Positions 51,867 through 61,215 are shown, counted from the stretch's first letter. The stretch: 64,000 nucleotides of DNA from Methanofollis ethanolicus (GCF_001571385.1 NZ_BCNW01000001.1:992001-1056000), one strand, 5' to 3'. Numbers and translations: made by a program. Notes: generated by a model not told the origin, from the letters alone.

Positions 51867-53300
51867 ATGATGTCGAGGGATTGGAATGCCCCCATGATCT
51901 CCCCCTGGGACCTGAGGCGGTGGCTGTACCTGATCGGGATCAATGGTCCGCTCATTGGCCTTCTTGCCCTTATCGTCATCTATTCGATCGTGCAAACCGC
52001 GGGGTTCGCTATTTCCTATCTCTACTATGTCCCTCTCGTGATCGTGGCAACCTGGTACTCGAACAGGTCGATATGGACTGCGGCTGCACTCTCATCAGGG
52101 TACACGGCAGTGACACTCTTCCTCGCTTTCGGCGGGTATGCCGTTGACCCGATCGTCCTCTTTCTTTTCACCATGCTCTATCTCTGGGGGATGACGGCCG
52201 TCACCCTCTTTGGCGCCAGGTCAGGCAGAATTCCAGGCTCGATCCTGCAAAAAGGCCCTTCCTTTTTTTTCGACGCAAAAAGTTTCCAGATCACCCGGGC
52301 CGATCCTGCCCTCGCCGGGATCCTGGGTCTGCCGGTTCACGAGATCTCAGGCATGTCTCTTGCCTCGCTCTGGGAAGACCGCACTGATCTGAAGGCCTTC
52401 TGCGGGGTGCTGGAGAGGGGGGTTGCGGTCCTCCACTACGAGACCTTTTTCCATGACCCTTCCGGACGACCGGTGCCTGTGCTCCTTTCCTGCGTTCCCG
52501 GTATGCACGAACACCGCTGTTCGGTCCTTGATGTTGCCTCCCTGAAGGCGTTCCGGGATGCACGTTCAGCCGGGGAGGCCGCGGTCAGGAGGTGTGCCGC
52601 AGAGGTCGAACGGCGGCAGGACTTTGTCACCACGGCGGCCCACGAACTCAGAACCCCTCTCCAACCGGTCTACGGCTACCTCTATCTCCTCCTTGAGGAC
52701 AGGCAGAAGTACGGTCTCGATGACGAGGTCTGCCGTATCCTCGGGATCTGTATGGAGAATATCAGCCGCGAGAAGAATGCCGTGAACAGGATGCTGGAAC
52801 TGAGCCTTATTGAGGGAGGAAAAGTGCGGTGCGAGCGTGCTCCTGTCGACCTTGCGGGTATTGTCGGCGAGGTGCTCGCCTGCCATGACTTTGGCACCGA
52901 TGTGTCGCTATCCCTCAGGATCCCGGAGAATACGGTGATCGATGCGGACCATGACCAGTTCTTCATCGTTCTTGAGAGCCTCATCACCAATGCCGTCAGG
53001 TACAGCGAACCCCCGAAGGTCGTCGAGATCTCGTACGCCGAGGACGGTGCCACCCGGTATGTCATGGTGAAGGACAATGGTATCGGGATCGAGCCCGGGA
53101 AGATCAGGACAATATTCGAACCATTTTATCTTGTCGACGGGGAAAGGACGAGCCGGACCTTCAACAGGATGGGGCTCGGCCTTTCCATCGCCGAGAGATA
53201 TGCCCGCCTGAACGGGGGGGAGATCCGGGTCGAGAGCGTGCCTGGTGAGGGGAGCACATTTACGATCGTCCTGCGGCAGGGAAGCGATCATGGGGCGTAG
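51867..53300 (+). CDS. Membrane-bound histidine kinase with PAS-like domain
   Basis: The 477-aa kinase has about four membrane helices (residues 15-110), a PAS-like domain (about 130-235; SFQITRADPALAGILGL), the HisKA phospho-acceptor region AAHELRTPLQP near residue 258, and an HATPase domain (NAVRYS, DNGIGIEPGKIRTIFEPF, GLGLSIAERYARLNGGEI). The signal sensed by the membrane region is unknown. It overlaps the response regulator by 11 bases. Confidence 0.9.
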   Translation: MMSRDWNAPMISPWDLRRWLYLIGINGPLIGLLALIVIYSIVQTAGFAISYLYYVPLVIVATWYSNRSIWTAAALSSGYTAVTLFLAFGGYAVDPIVLFLFTMLYLWGMTAVTLFGARSGRIPGSILQKGPSFFFDAKSFQITRADPALAGILGLPVHEISGMSLASLWEDRTDLKAFCGVLERGVAVLHYETFFHDPSGRPVPVLLSCVPGMHEHRCSVLDVASLKAFRDARSAGEAAVRRCAAEVERRQDFVTTAAHELRTPLQPVYGYLYLLLEDRQKYGLDDEVCRILGICMENISREKNAVNRMLELSLIEGGKVRCERAPVDLAGIVGEVLACHDFGTDVSLSLRIPENTVIDADHDQFFIVLESLITNAVRYSEPPKVVEISYAEDGATRYVMVKDNGIGIEPGKIRTIFEPFYLVDGERTSRTFNRMGLGLSIAERYARLNGGEIRVESVPGEGSTFTIVLRQGSDHGA

Positions 53301-53655
53301 GATCCTGGTCGTCGACGACGACCGCCCCACCCTTGAGATGGTCTCGCTCCTCCTGGAGCGGGGCGGGTACGAACCGGTCGTCTCAGGGAATGCTGCAGAA
53401 GCCCTCGGCATCGCCCGTGTCTCCCGGCCCGATCTTGTCCTCCTTGACGTTCTGATGGAACCTCTCGACGGATGGGAGTTTCTTGACGCACTCATGGCCG
53501 ATCCCGCCCTCTCCCCTATTCGGGTGATGCTCTTCACCGCCTGCCCTCTTGTCGGGGGGGAATATGAAAAATATCGCGGACCTGTCGTGAAGGTCTTCCA
53601 GAAACCGGTGTACCCGCCTGAGTTGATGAAGGCGCTGGAGAGGTTTTTTCCATGA
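53290..53655 (+). CDS. Single-domain response regulator
   Basis: The 121-aa receiver starts MGRRILVVDDDRPTLEMVSL and has the phospho-acceptor Asp in LVLLDVLMEPLDG, plus the conserved Thr (MLFTACPL) and Lys (FQKPVYPPE). It has no DNA-binding output domain, so it probably acts by protein contact, as many methanogen regulators do. It pairs with the overlapping kinase. Confidence 0.92.
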   Translation: MGRRILVVDDDRPTLEMVSLLLERGGYEPVVSGNAAEALGIARVSRPDLVLLDVLMEPLDGWEFLDALMADPALSPIRVMLFTACPLVGGEYEKYRGPVVKVFQKPVYPPELMKALERFFP

Positions 53656-53734
53656 CACATTTTTGATCCTTATTTCAGGTCTTTGAAATTCTCTCTTTTG
53701 TGTATCATCGTTTTCGAGATCTCCGGGACGCGAG

Positions 53735-53752
53735 ATACATATATATATTTTG
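53735..53752 (+). promoter_or_regulatory. TATA box upstream of the thioester-like protein gene
   Basis: ATACATATATATATTT (about 53735-53750) is a strong TATA-like box, giving a leader of about 85-100 nt before ATG 53862. Confidence 0.4.
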
Positions 53753-53861
53753 AAAGTATTTTCTGGATTGTCACGGGGGTGACGGTCGCGGTGCTGTCTG
53801 TGGGGGTGGTATCGTATTCCGGATGCTTTCGATGAACTATTGTTGCGAAAACAGGAGATGT

Positions 53862-55133
53862 ATGATGAGATATCTACTCTGTATCGTGCTGGTGCTCTGC
53901 TCCCTGCTTCTTGTTCCGGCCTGTGCGGTTCCGATCGAGGGTGAAGGGGACGTCACCGCGTATAACTCACTGAAACTCCGGTCCCCGGAGACTCTGAACG
54001 ATGTTGTTGAAAGACCTCTCTATGCGGGGTGGGCCGTTCCTGTCGGCACCGTATCAGTCTGGACCGAGAACGGCAATCTTATGGTTGCCTGTACGACGAC
54101 GGGGGGCTGGACCCTGAAAGGAGTGCGTCTGGATGTGGAATGCATCGAGACCGGGTTTATTCCCGGTATGGCCCGCGGGAGCCCGTCGAAGAAGAGTGAG
54201 GCGGGATACGGCCGGGGTTGGCAGGAGAATACCGGCAATAGCGGTTATCCAGTCCAGGAGAATAGAAACGGAAACTCGATCGTCGGACACTTCGAGTATA
54301 AGGCCAGCTATTCCGATGGCGGGAGGACCACAACCGGCCCCATCGAGGTGGGCCCTGTCACCCGTGCCGCCGTGTACGTCTCCGCCCATGCCACAGTTGC
54401 ACGTGGCGGGGACACGGTCCCTCTGCCGCCGCCAGGCGTCGTGACCTATCTCCCTGTCCAGTATAACAAGGGAGGCGCCTCTGATGTCTCCTCCCTCTTT
54501 ACCGCCACCATCACCGGCGGAGGACTGGACGGCGTCTACCCGGCGTGGTGCATCGACTATGACACTGCGATCCGGTCAGGGACCGAGTACACGGCGAATT
54601 TCTACCCTGCATACGGCCGTGGCGTACCCCCTCCCCCGCGGGACTATGAGGAGAGCGACCTTTCCTGGGAGGAGATCCTGCACTGCATCTCCTATCTGAT
54701 CAACCATAAGGACGGCTCGTACACCTTCCCGTCCGACGATCCCTTCTTCCCTGGCGAGACCGTCTCATGGTCCGACCCTGAGAACTGGAAGGAACTCCAG
54801 GGCGTGATGTGGTGGGTCGGCAAGCCCTCGTTGATGCCGGAGAATATGGTCGGGACATCCTCCGGAGGCCAGATCCGGTGGGATAACAGGATCGCCTATG
54901 CAATCCTCTCTTCCGCCGGTGCCAAAGGTTGCACCTCCTTCAAACCTGAGCGCGGCGACATTGCCATCGAGGTCGTCGACCCCTACTCGCCCGGTGCGCC
55001 CGAGACGCCGCGGCAGTTGATGGTCATCGAACTGCCTGACCCCTGTGGGCCCTACAAGGAGAAGTGTGCGTGGGGGGTGGGGTGCGGCCTCTTCCCGGGA
55101 AAAACCGGGCAACATATATGCCGCATACGGTGA
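53862..55133 (+). CDS. Secreted protein with thioester-domain-like region
   Basis: The ~423-aa protein has a signal peptide (MMRYLLCIVLVLCSLLLVPA) and two beta-rich parts. Residues about 210-345 contain VYPAWCIDYDTAIRSGTEYT, ILHCISYLINHKDGSYTF and NWKELQGVMWWVGKP: a Cys in W-C-I-D-Y and a Gln in L-Q-x-x-x-W. This is the order and spacing of thioester domains, whose Cys and Gln form an internal bond in surface adhesins. The protein lacks a C-terminal membrane helix; Cys residues at the end may form disulfides. An adhesin-like role is inferred. Confidence 0.75.
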   Translation: MMRYLLCIVLVLCSLLLVPACAVPIEGEGDVTAYNSLKLRSPETLNDVVERPLYAGWAVPVGTVSVWTENGNLMVACTTTGGWTLKGVRLDVECIETGFIPGMARGSPSKKSEAGYGRGWQENTGNSGYPVQENRNGNSIVGHFEYKASYSDGGRTTTGPIEVGPVTRAAVYVSAHATVARGGDTVPLPPPGVVTYLPVQYNKGGASDVSSLFTATITGGGLDGVYPAWCIDYDTAIRSGTEYTANFYPAYGRGVPPPPRDYEESDLSWEEILHCISYLINHKDGSYTFPSDDPFFPGETVSWSDPENWKELQGVMWWVGKPSLMPENMVGTSSGGQIRWDNRIAYAILSSAGAKGCTSFKPERGDIAIEVVDPYSPGAPETPRQLMVIELPDPCGPYKEKCAWGVGCGLFPGKTGQHICRIR

Positions 55134-55277
55134 AGAGCAACATTGATTGAACCTGATACGGTCGGGTTTCTCTTCCCGGCCCTCTCTCTTTTTCTTTGAT
55201 GTGAGGTAGCCCTTCCTCCCCTGTCCGGCATCAGATCATTCTTATCGCCCGGCCACACACCTGATACACGCGGGATC

Positions 55278-55943
55278 ATGTCGATGGATTACAGTGTACT
55301 GTTCATGGACGCCGCGGAATACACGCGGGGTGCGTTCTCAGGCCGGTGGAAGGATGTGCTCATGCTGCTGGTCAGCCTCATCATCTTCCCGCTCATCCCG
55401 GTCTTCTTCGGGCATCTTGCGCGGGTCATGCGCGGGGAGAAGCCCGCGCCGTCGGTGGAGTGGTCGTGGCGGTCGTATGCGGACGGGATCAAGCTCCTCG
55501 TGATATGGTTCTTCTACACTCTCCCGGCGATTGTGGCCGGTATCCTGCTCTTTGGATACGTCCTCGTCGTGTACGAGATGGAGGGCGTGAAGGCGATCGA
55601 GCCCGTCCTCCCCGAGATCATCGGCGGTTTCCTTGTTGTCTTCGTCGTCTATATTTTCACGGCCCTGATAGCAAACCTTGCAGGTGTCAGGTTTGCACGG
55701 GAGCGGAGATTCTTTGCCGCATTTTCCGTCAGGACGATCTGGGGTCTGGTCGATCGCATAGGCTTCTGGGACTATGTCATCGCGGTGGTGCTCGTATCGG
55801 CCTTTATGAACGCGATCATTGCCGTCATCGCGCTCATCCCCGTGGACATTGTCGTCTTCGTCCTTGAAGTGCTGGCTTTCATCCCGCTGGTGGTCTTTCA
55901 GGCGCGGTATTTTTCCCGCGTCTACGACCTGGCGATGGAGTGA
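55278..55943 (+). CDS. DUF4013 membrane protein
   Basis: The 221-aa protein starts MSMDYSVLFMDAAEYTRGAF and has five to six membrane helices with GHLARVMRGEKPAPS and WSWRSYADGIKLLVI, matching DUF4013 proteins of methanogens. Function unknown. It is independent of its neighbours. Confidence 0.85.
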   Translation: MSMDYSVLFMDAAEYTRGAFSGRWKDVLMLLVSLIIFPLIPVFFGHLARVMRGEKPAPSVEWSWRSYADGIKLLVIWFFYTLPAIVAGILLFGYVLVVYEMEGVKAIEPVLPEIIGGFLVVFVVYIFTALIANLAGVRFARERRFFAAFSVRTIWGLVDRIGFWDYVIAVVLVSAFMNAIIAVIALIPVDIVVFVLEVLAFIPLVVFQARYFSRVYDLAME

Positions 55944-56012
55944 GGAGACTTCTCCCTCCTCCATGTCAAGTTATATTAACATGGCTCGCGAACACATGTA
56001 CTTACACAGTCC

Positions 56013-56417
56013 ATGGATCGAAGCCGTTTTTTCCTCTGTATTGCGCTGATCGCCCTTGCCGAGGCGGCTGTCTTCGGGGCAGCCCTGGTTGCTGGCTATG
56101 ACAACCTTGCCGAGCTCTCCTTCTATGTCGCCCTCCTCCTGATGTTTGTCTGTCGGCAGCGGGTGAAAGGCGTGCTCTGGGACGAGCGTCTGGAGAGGCT
56201 CGACGAGCAGGTGGCCCTGAAGACCCTGCGGGTCGCTCTCTTCCTGATGCTCTTTTTCGGGGCTGGCTTCGTGGTCTCCGGTCTTCTGCTTCAGCTGGAG
56301 CGGGCCGTCAACGATGGGTTCTTCCTGCTCTCCCTCTCGGGCGGGATCATCCTTCTGTATCTGATTTTCTGGATCCTGGCGATGAAACCGTACTGGAGCG
56401 AGGGTGAGGATGAATAA
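56013..56417 (+). CDS. DUF2178 membrane protein
   Basis: The 134-aa protein has four membrane helices (residues 5-28, 32-48, 70-92, 105-125) and DERLERLDEQVALKTLRVAL, the DUF2178 signature. DUF2178 genes usually precede a small HTH regulator, as here; the regulator ATG overlaps this stop by eight bases, so the pair is one unit. Confidence 0.88.
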   Translation: MDRSRFFLCIALIALAEAAVFGAALVAGYDNLAELSFYVALLLMFVCRQRVKGVLWDERLERLDEQVALKTLRVALFLMLFFGAGFVVSGLLLQLERAVNDGFFLLSLSGGIILLYLIFWILAMKPYWSEGEDE

Positions 56418-56616
56418 CCGGCTCAAGGTGTACCGGGCGATGCACGACCTCACACAGGAGCAGCTGGCCCTGGAACTGGGGGTGACGAGGCAGACGATCA
56501 TCGCCATCGAGAAGAGCAAATACGATCCCTCCCTCGATCTCGCCTTCAAGATCGCCCGCTATTTCGGCGTCACCATCGAGGACGTCTTCAGTCCGGCCAC
56601 TCCTGACGGGGACTGA
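56410..56616 (+). CDS. Cro/C1-type HTH regulator
   Basis: The 68-aa protein starts MNNRLKVYRAMHDLTQEQLA and has LELGVTRQTIIAIEKSKYDP, SLDLAFKIARYFGVTIEDVF, a complete HTH_3 domain of the YozG/DUF2178-linked type. It probably controls its own operon with DUF2178. Start at 56410. Confidence 0.93.
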   Translation: MNNRLKVYRAMHDLTQEQLALELGVTRQTIIAIEKSKYDPSLDLAFKIARYFGVTIEDVFSPATPDGD

Positions 56617-56689
56617 TGGTTACCCGGCTCCAGCGATATCGATTCGTCTTTTTTGGAGAATTCCGATCGACATTCCACGCGGAGGGGAA

Positions 56690-56760
56690 GGTCTCGCAGT
56701 TCCCTCCTCTCAGGACACCCTTTGGATAGGGGTTGGATGGCAATCTCTCTCCTCAGGATC
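56690..56760 (-). repeat. Dispersed G-rich repeat, short copy
   Basis: GGATAGGGGTTGGATGGCAA then TCTCTCTCCTCAGGATCTCC match the conserved core of the family; the G-rich hairpin is reduced here. Confidence 0.4.
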
Positions 56761-56810
56761 TCCGGTTCGCCCTTCCCGGGGCCAATCCTGAGAAGACAGA
56801 ACAGGAGATC

Positions 56811-56891
56811 ATGAGGAGAGAGAGCGATCTCATGAGGAGAGAGAGCGATCTCATGAGGAGAGAGAGCGATCTCATGAGGAGAGAGAGCGAT
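56811..56891 (+). repeat. 21-bp tandem repeat, about four units
   Basis: The unit ATGAGGAGAGAGAGCGATCT plus C repeats at 56811, 56832, 56853 and 56874 (last unit incomplete). The units are identical, suggesting recent expansion by slippage. Being 21 bp, it keeps any frame; the frame encodes a seven-residue unit MRRESDL but no real gene contains it. Confidence 0.9.
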
Positions 56892-57133
56892 CATCCCACT
56901 CCTCTCCTCATTGGTAGGCGCAGGCGGAGTGATCCTGAGTCGCCCATCACGTTGTGTATCCTAACGTCTCCGGAAACGATCAAAAAAGTACCGCGCCGAA
57001 AAACCGGGACGCCCGATCGCTACGCGAGTGACGTGGTGATGTGCGTGCGGTGCGGTCGGGCGAGTGTCCATCTCTGGTGATAGCGAACCGGGCGGTCCCC
57101 ACGACCGCCCGGTCAGATGTGTGTTCTCCTGTC

Positions 57134-57751
57134 TCAGATGAGGCCAAAGATCATGCTGATGATCGCCATGACTGCCGGGGCGATGAGGGCCTTCCCGAGG
57201 GGGAGGTCATGGGCGTGGAGAAGTCCGTAAGCCTCGATCACGACCGACCAGACCAGGACGACGAGACCGACGATGACGGTGACGGCCATGGCCGGAGCCA
57301 TCGCGCCGAGCGCCGCCGGCCCGGCCGTGGCGATGGCGTTGACGTCAGGGTGGTAGATGAGAAAGACTGCGAGTGTCAGGATGCCTGCGAAGACCTGCGG
57401 AAGGTTTGCGTAGCCGACCGTGGAGAGCGTCGACCTGAATGACCCGGTGCCGCCGAGGAGTTTCACGATCCCGTGGATGACGAGGGATCCGATCGCCCAG
57501 GCGAAGAGCGTCCCGACGACCACGACAAGAGCGGCGACGGTGCCAGCGATCATCTGCATGGTGACCGGGTCGACGTCGGTGACATCGATCGTCATTGAAG
57601 ACGCCATGAGGTAGGCTCCGGCTCCGGCAAGGAGCGCTGAGATGAAGACGATCAATGCAGGGAGACCGATTCTCTCCCTTCCTGCACCCAGCGCCCCGAA
57701 AAAGCGGTTCGGGGCGATGAGGACGTTTATCAGGGAAGTGTCATTATCCAT
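57134..57751 (-). CDS. Yip1-domain membrane protein
   Basis: The 205-aa protein starts MDNDTSLINVLIAPNRFFGA, with five membrane helices and LIHGIVKLLGGTGSFRSTL-type Yip1 signature (here GIVKLLGGTGSFRSTLSTVG). Archaeal Yip1 members are uncharacterised membrane proteins. Divergent from the CARDB protein. Confidence 0.82.
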   Translation of the reverse strand: MDNDTSLINVLIAPNRFFGALGAGRERIGLPALIVFISALLAGAGAYLMASSMTIDVTDVDPVTMQMIAGTVAALVVVVGTLFAWAIGSLVIHGIVKLLGGTGSFRSTLSTVGYANLPQVFAGILTLAVFLIYHPDVNAIATAGPAALGAMAPAMAVTVIVGLVVLVWSVVIEAYGLLHAHDLPLGKALIAPAVMAIISMIFGLI

Positions 57752-57864
57752 ATCTATTCACCTGGAGAGGGGTCGCCTCTGCGGCCCCTGCTGCAGATCA
57801 ATGTACGTCCTGTGAGACTATATGAATACTTCTATTGACAAATGGTAAGTTATTAAAGACAAAA

Positions 57865-57920
57865 TGTACATAATATTTTACACGCATGCGGGGCAGGGGC
57901 CCCGCGCTGGAGTTATACAT
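57865..57920 (+). promoter_or_regulatory. Promoter region of the CARDB-ABC operon
   Basis: ATAATATTTTA (about 57870-57880) is a good TATA-like box. It is followed by a G+C-rich GCGGGGCAGGGGCCCGC that may fold weakly near the transcription start. The ATG is at 57921. Confidence 0.4.
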
Positions 57921-59141
57921 ATGCATCGTACAGGCCTTGCCCTTATCATCGGGCTGATCCTTCTCGTCTGCGCCGCACCTGCTGCGTCCGCTATCGAGAC
58001 CCTGGAAGAAACGACGGACAAATCTGTGTCGCAGGCGTCGGTTTCGGTTACGAAGACCACCGTCGAACCCGGAACCCTCATGCCCGGTGACATCGCCGCC
58101 GTCAGCATCGAGGTGACCAATAACGGCGCCACGGCCGTCCTGGTCACGCGCACCTTCCTGCGGGACGCAATGATCCCCTCCATCGGCGAACAAACCTCCG
58201 GAGGCATCATCAGTGCCGGTGCAAAGCAGACTTTCACCTACACCGTGAAGGCCGACACAAACACCCACACCGGCACCTACTACCCCTGGTACTACATGGA
58301 GTTCCGCGAGGGAGGTAGCCTGAGCACCCATATCCCGGTCCAGGTCGACGAGACCCCGGCCACTGTCCTTGTCACCTCCCGCCCCGACTCCTTTGTCGAG
58401 GGCAAGAAGGAACACATCAAGCTGGTCATCGGCAACCCCCGCTCCTCCCCGATCAGCGGCGTCTCGGTCGTGCCTTTCGGCGACGGGATCGAGGCGGTCC
58501 AGACCGGCCACTTTGCCGGTTCCATCCCGCCCTCGGGCACTGCCAACCTCACCTTCGATGTGACCCCCACGAAGGAGACCACCCTCGGGTTTGAGGTCAC
58601 CTACCGCACCGGCATGAACACCCACACCACGCGCACCGAGATCCCTGTTGTCTTTGGCGACGCCAAGACGATGGCCCACCTTGTCGTGAACAACATCGAG
58701 GTAAAGGGCGGGTTCGGTTCGTACTCGATCAGCGGCGACGTCACCAATGCCGGCCTCACCACCGCCCGCGGCGTCCTCGTCACCACAGGCGCCCCGGCCG
58801 TGCCCGAGAACCCGTACCCCGAGTATGTCCTCGGCAGTCTTGAGGCCGACGATCTGTCGAGCTTCGACCTCAACTGCCGTGTCGAGAACGCCACCCAGAT
58901 CCCCCTGCTGATCTCCTTCAGGGACGCGGACGGCACCCTGTACACGCAGTCGACCACCGTTTCGCTCGACAAGGCGGGAGGATACGTCCAGAAAAAGGCC
59001 CCTGAGGGCGCGGAGAACGCGGAGTCCGGTCTCCCCCTGCCTGTCATCGCCATCCTCGGCGTGCTCGCCGTCCTCGCCTGCGGACTGATCGTGAAGAAGA
59101 CCGGTCTGGTCGACGACCTGAGGAACTCGCGGAGGCCATGA
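57921..59141 (+). CDS. Secreted CARDB-like protein with membrane anchor
   Basis: The 406-aa protein has a signal peptide (GLALIIGLILLVCAAPAASA), about three immunoglobulin-like beta domains of the COG1361/CARDB type (VSVTKTTVEPGTLMPGDIAA, PATVLVTSRPDSFVEG, GSYSISGDVTNAGLTTARGV) and a C-terminal membrane helix near 375-395 ending basic. It sits outside the membrane. It overlaps the ABC ATPase by four bases; such proteins occur beside MacB-like transporters in methanogens and may form the extracellular part. Confidence 0.88.
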   Translation: MHRTGLALIIGLILLVCAAPAASAIETLEETTDKSVSQASVSVTKTTVEPGTLMPGDIAAVSIEVTNNGATAVLVTRTFLRDAMIPSIGEQTSGGIISAGAKQTFTYTVKADTNTHTGTYYPWYYMEFREGGSLSTHIPVQVDETPATVLVTSRPDSFVEGKKEHIKLVIGNPRSSPISGVSVVPFGDGIEAVQTGHFAGSIPPSGTANLTFDVTPTKETTLGFEVTYRTGMNTHTTRTEIPVVFGDAKTMAHLVVNNIEVKGGFGSYSISGDVTNAGLTTARGVLVTTGAPAVPENPYPEYVLGSLEADDLSSFDLNCRVENATQIPLLISFRDADGTLYTQSTTVSLDKAGGYVQKKAPEGAENAESGLPLPVIAILGVLAVLACGLIVKKTGLVDDLRNSRRP

Positions 59142-59821
59142 TGGACGAGGAGGCGGTCATCAGCCTCAGGGACGTCACGAAGATCTATCCCCTGGCTGCA
59201 GGGGACGTCACATCTCTCGACCATGTCTCCCTGTCGATACCGAAGGGAGACTTCGTGGCGATCATGGGGCCGTCGGGTTCGGGCAAGTCGACTCTCCTGA
59301 ACCAGATCGGCTGTCTTGACACCCCGACCGCCGGGGACGTCATCATCAACGGAGTGAACACGAAGGATCTCTCCGACGATGCCCTTACCGAACTGCGGCG
59401 TGACTCCATCGGGTTCATCTTCCAGAAGTTCAACCTCATCCCGGTCCTTTCGGCACAGGAGAACGTGGAATATCCCTATATCGTCAAGAACCGGCGGCGC
59501 GACGACGGCGGGGGGGCTGCCGCCCTCCTGGAACGCGTGGGGATCGACGCAGGCCATGCCGCCCATACCCCGAACGAACTCTCGGGCGGACAGCAGCAGC
59601 GGGTGGCGATCGCCCGGTCCCTCATCAACGACCCGGCGATCCTCCTCTGCGACGAACCGACCGGCAATCTGGACTCGACGACCAGCGTGCAGATCATGGA
59701 ACTTCTTACTGAACTGAACCAGAGCGGGAAGACCATTGTGATGGTCACCCACGACCCTTCCACGGCGACCTATGCCAACAGGGTGATCAGGATCAGGGAC
59801 GGGAGGATTGAGGAGTCATGA
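59138..59821 (+). CDS. MacB/LolD-type ABC transporter ATPase
   Basis: The 227-aa protein has Walker A GPSGSGKSTLLNQIG, LSGGQQQRVAIARSL, Walker B ILLCDEPTGNLD and HDPSTATYANR. It is the LolD/MacB subfamily, which drives extracellular substrate handling by mechanical force. Both ends overlap neighbours by four bases. Confidence 0.95.
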   Translation: MMDEEAVISLRDVTKIYPLAAGDVTSLDHVSLSIPKGDFVAIMGPSGSGKSTLLNQIGCLDTPTAGDVIINGVNTKDLSDDALTELRRDSIGFIFQKFNLIPVLSAQENVEYPYIVKNRRRDDGGGAAALLERVGIDAGHAAHTPNELSGGQQQRVAIARSLINDPAILLCDEPTGNLDSTTSVQIMELLTELNQSGKTIVMVTHDPSTATYANRVIRIRDGRIEES

Positions 59822-61002
59822 TCTTCACCGATATCTACATGGACCTTGCAAAGAGGAACGTGCGCCTCCACTTCCTCCGCTCCCTTCTTGCGGTGATCGG
59901 GATCGTCATCGGCGTCTTTGCAATCACCTCGATGGGAATCATGGGCTCGGCTCTCCAGGTGGCGGTGAGTGGCGACCTCGCCGAGAAGGGCGGGCAGTTG
60001 AGTATCTACCCCTCTTCGTCAGGGATGGGCGTCTTCGGGGTCTCCTCGGAGAAGAAACTCATCACCGAGCAGCAACTCACGAAGATCAAGAAGGCGAGCG
60101 GGAAGAACCCGGTCGTCCCGTACCGTTCGAGTTATGTCACGTACTCGACAAAAGGGAAGGAGAGTTACGCCTCGATCTACAGCCTTGCGCCCGACGACCT
60201 CCCGCGGGTGGTTGAGCTCGAGGAGGGCGTGATGGTCAGGGGCGGGAGCCGCGCCCTTGTCTCGTCCTCAATCGCAAAGGAGCACGACCTCAGGGTCGGG
60301 AGCAGGGTGAAGATCGGCGAGGAGGGGCATGAGAAGAGTCTCCTTGTCGCCGGCATCCTGAAGGACAGCGGTTTCGGTGCCGGCATATCCACCTATAACT
60401 CGATCATCGTCGCCGACCGCCTGTACGACGAACTGGAGGGGAAGGCGAATGGCTATGACCAGGTGCTGGTCATGGTCAGGGACATCAACGAGATCGACAG
60501 CGTGAAGGACGCGATCGAGAAGAGCCTCAACAGCAGGAAGAAGACCGTGGAGATCATGGACATGCGGGGCCTGATCGAGTCGATCAACTCCATCATCGGC
60601 ACGGTTTCCCTTGTGGTGACGGGCATTGCCGGGATCTCCCTTGTCGTCGCTGCGGTGAGCATCTTCAATGTGATGATGATGTCGGTGAATGAACGGATCC
60701 GGGAGATCGGCATCCTCAAGAGCATCGGTGTGAAAAGAGGCGAGATCAGCCGGATGTTCCTGTACGAGGCGGCGATCCTGGGCTTTATCGGTTCGGTGAT
60801 CGGTGGCATCCTCAGTCTCCTCGGCGGCGGGGTGCTGATCCTGCTCGTCCTCCAGGACATCTCGTTCTTCTTCAGCCCCCCGGTCCTCCTCAATGTGGTC
60901 TGGGGCATGCTGGTGGGGACAGGGGTCTGCGTCCTCTCGGGCGTGTACCCCGCCTGGAAGGCCTCGAAACTCTCCCCGATCGTGGCGCTGGCGGCCGAGT
61001 GA
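59818..61002 (+). CDS. MacB/FtsX-type ABC transporter permease
   Basis: The 394-aa protein has one N-terminal helix, a large extracellular domain (about 45-265) and three C-terminal helices of the FtsX domain (about 270-394; SIFNVMMMSVNERIREIGIL, YEAAILGFIGSVIGGI). This four-helix layout is that of MacB/LolC permeases, which act mechanically rather than as channels. It ends the operon with the CARDB protein. Confidence 0.94.
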   Translation: MIFTDIYMDLAKRNVRLHFLRSLLAVIGIVIGVFAITSMGIMGSALQVAVSGDLAEKGGQLSIYPSSSGMGVFGVSSEKKLITEQQLTKIKKASGKNPVVPYRSSYVTYSTKGKESYASIYSLAPDDLPRVVELEEGVMVRGGSRALVSSSIAKEHDLRVGSRVKIGEEGHEKSLLVAGILKDSGFGAGISTYNSIIVADRLYDELEGKANGYDQVLVMVRDINEIDSVKDAIEKSLNSRKKTVEIMDMRGLIESINSIIGTVSLVVTGIAGISLVVAAVSIFNVMMMSVNERIREIGILKSIGVKRGEISRMFLYEAAILGFIGSVIGGILSLLGGGVLILLVLQDISFFFSPPVLLNVVWGMLVGTGVCVLSGVYPAWKASKLSPIVALAAE

Positions 61003-61069
61003 CGGCCTCAGCCCTGCCTTCTTTTTTTCTGGCTCTGGCGAATTTCTGATCCGCTCACGAATGCTCGCA

Positions 61070-61215
61070 CCCTCCACCATCAGGATAGGGGGTGGATTGC
61101 AATTCTCCCTCTTCAGGATCTCTGCTCTGTCTCCCCGGTCCCTATCCCAAGATCAGGGGACGACGAGCGATAACGAGGAGTCCCCCGGCATAGATTGTGG
61201 GGAAGGCGGTGGACA
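61070..61215 (-). repeat. Dispersed G-rich repeat, copy at 61.1 kb
   Basis: CACCATCAGGATAGGGGGTG then GATTGCAATTCTCCCTCTTC, TCAGGATCTC, AGTCCCCCGGCATAGA and GGGGAAGGCGGTGG follow the same order as the 62.4-kb element. Termini not found. Confidence 0.5.

Larger units (their letters stand above)
56617..57133. other. Gap with dispersed repeat and 21-bp tandem repeat
   Basis: This 517-bp gap holds a diverged copy of the G-rich repeat (about 56690-56760) and a 21-bp tandem repeat (56811-56891). Otherwise it shows no gene. Confidence 0.5.

Noticed and set aside
56811-56891. CRISPR-like array
   Set aside because: Units are contiguous with no spacers; it is a simple tandem repeat.
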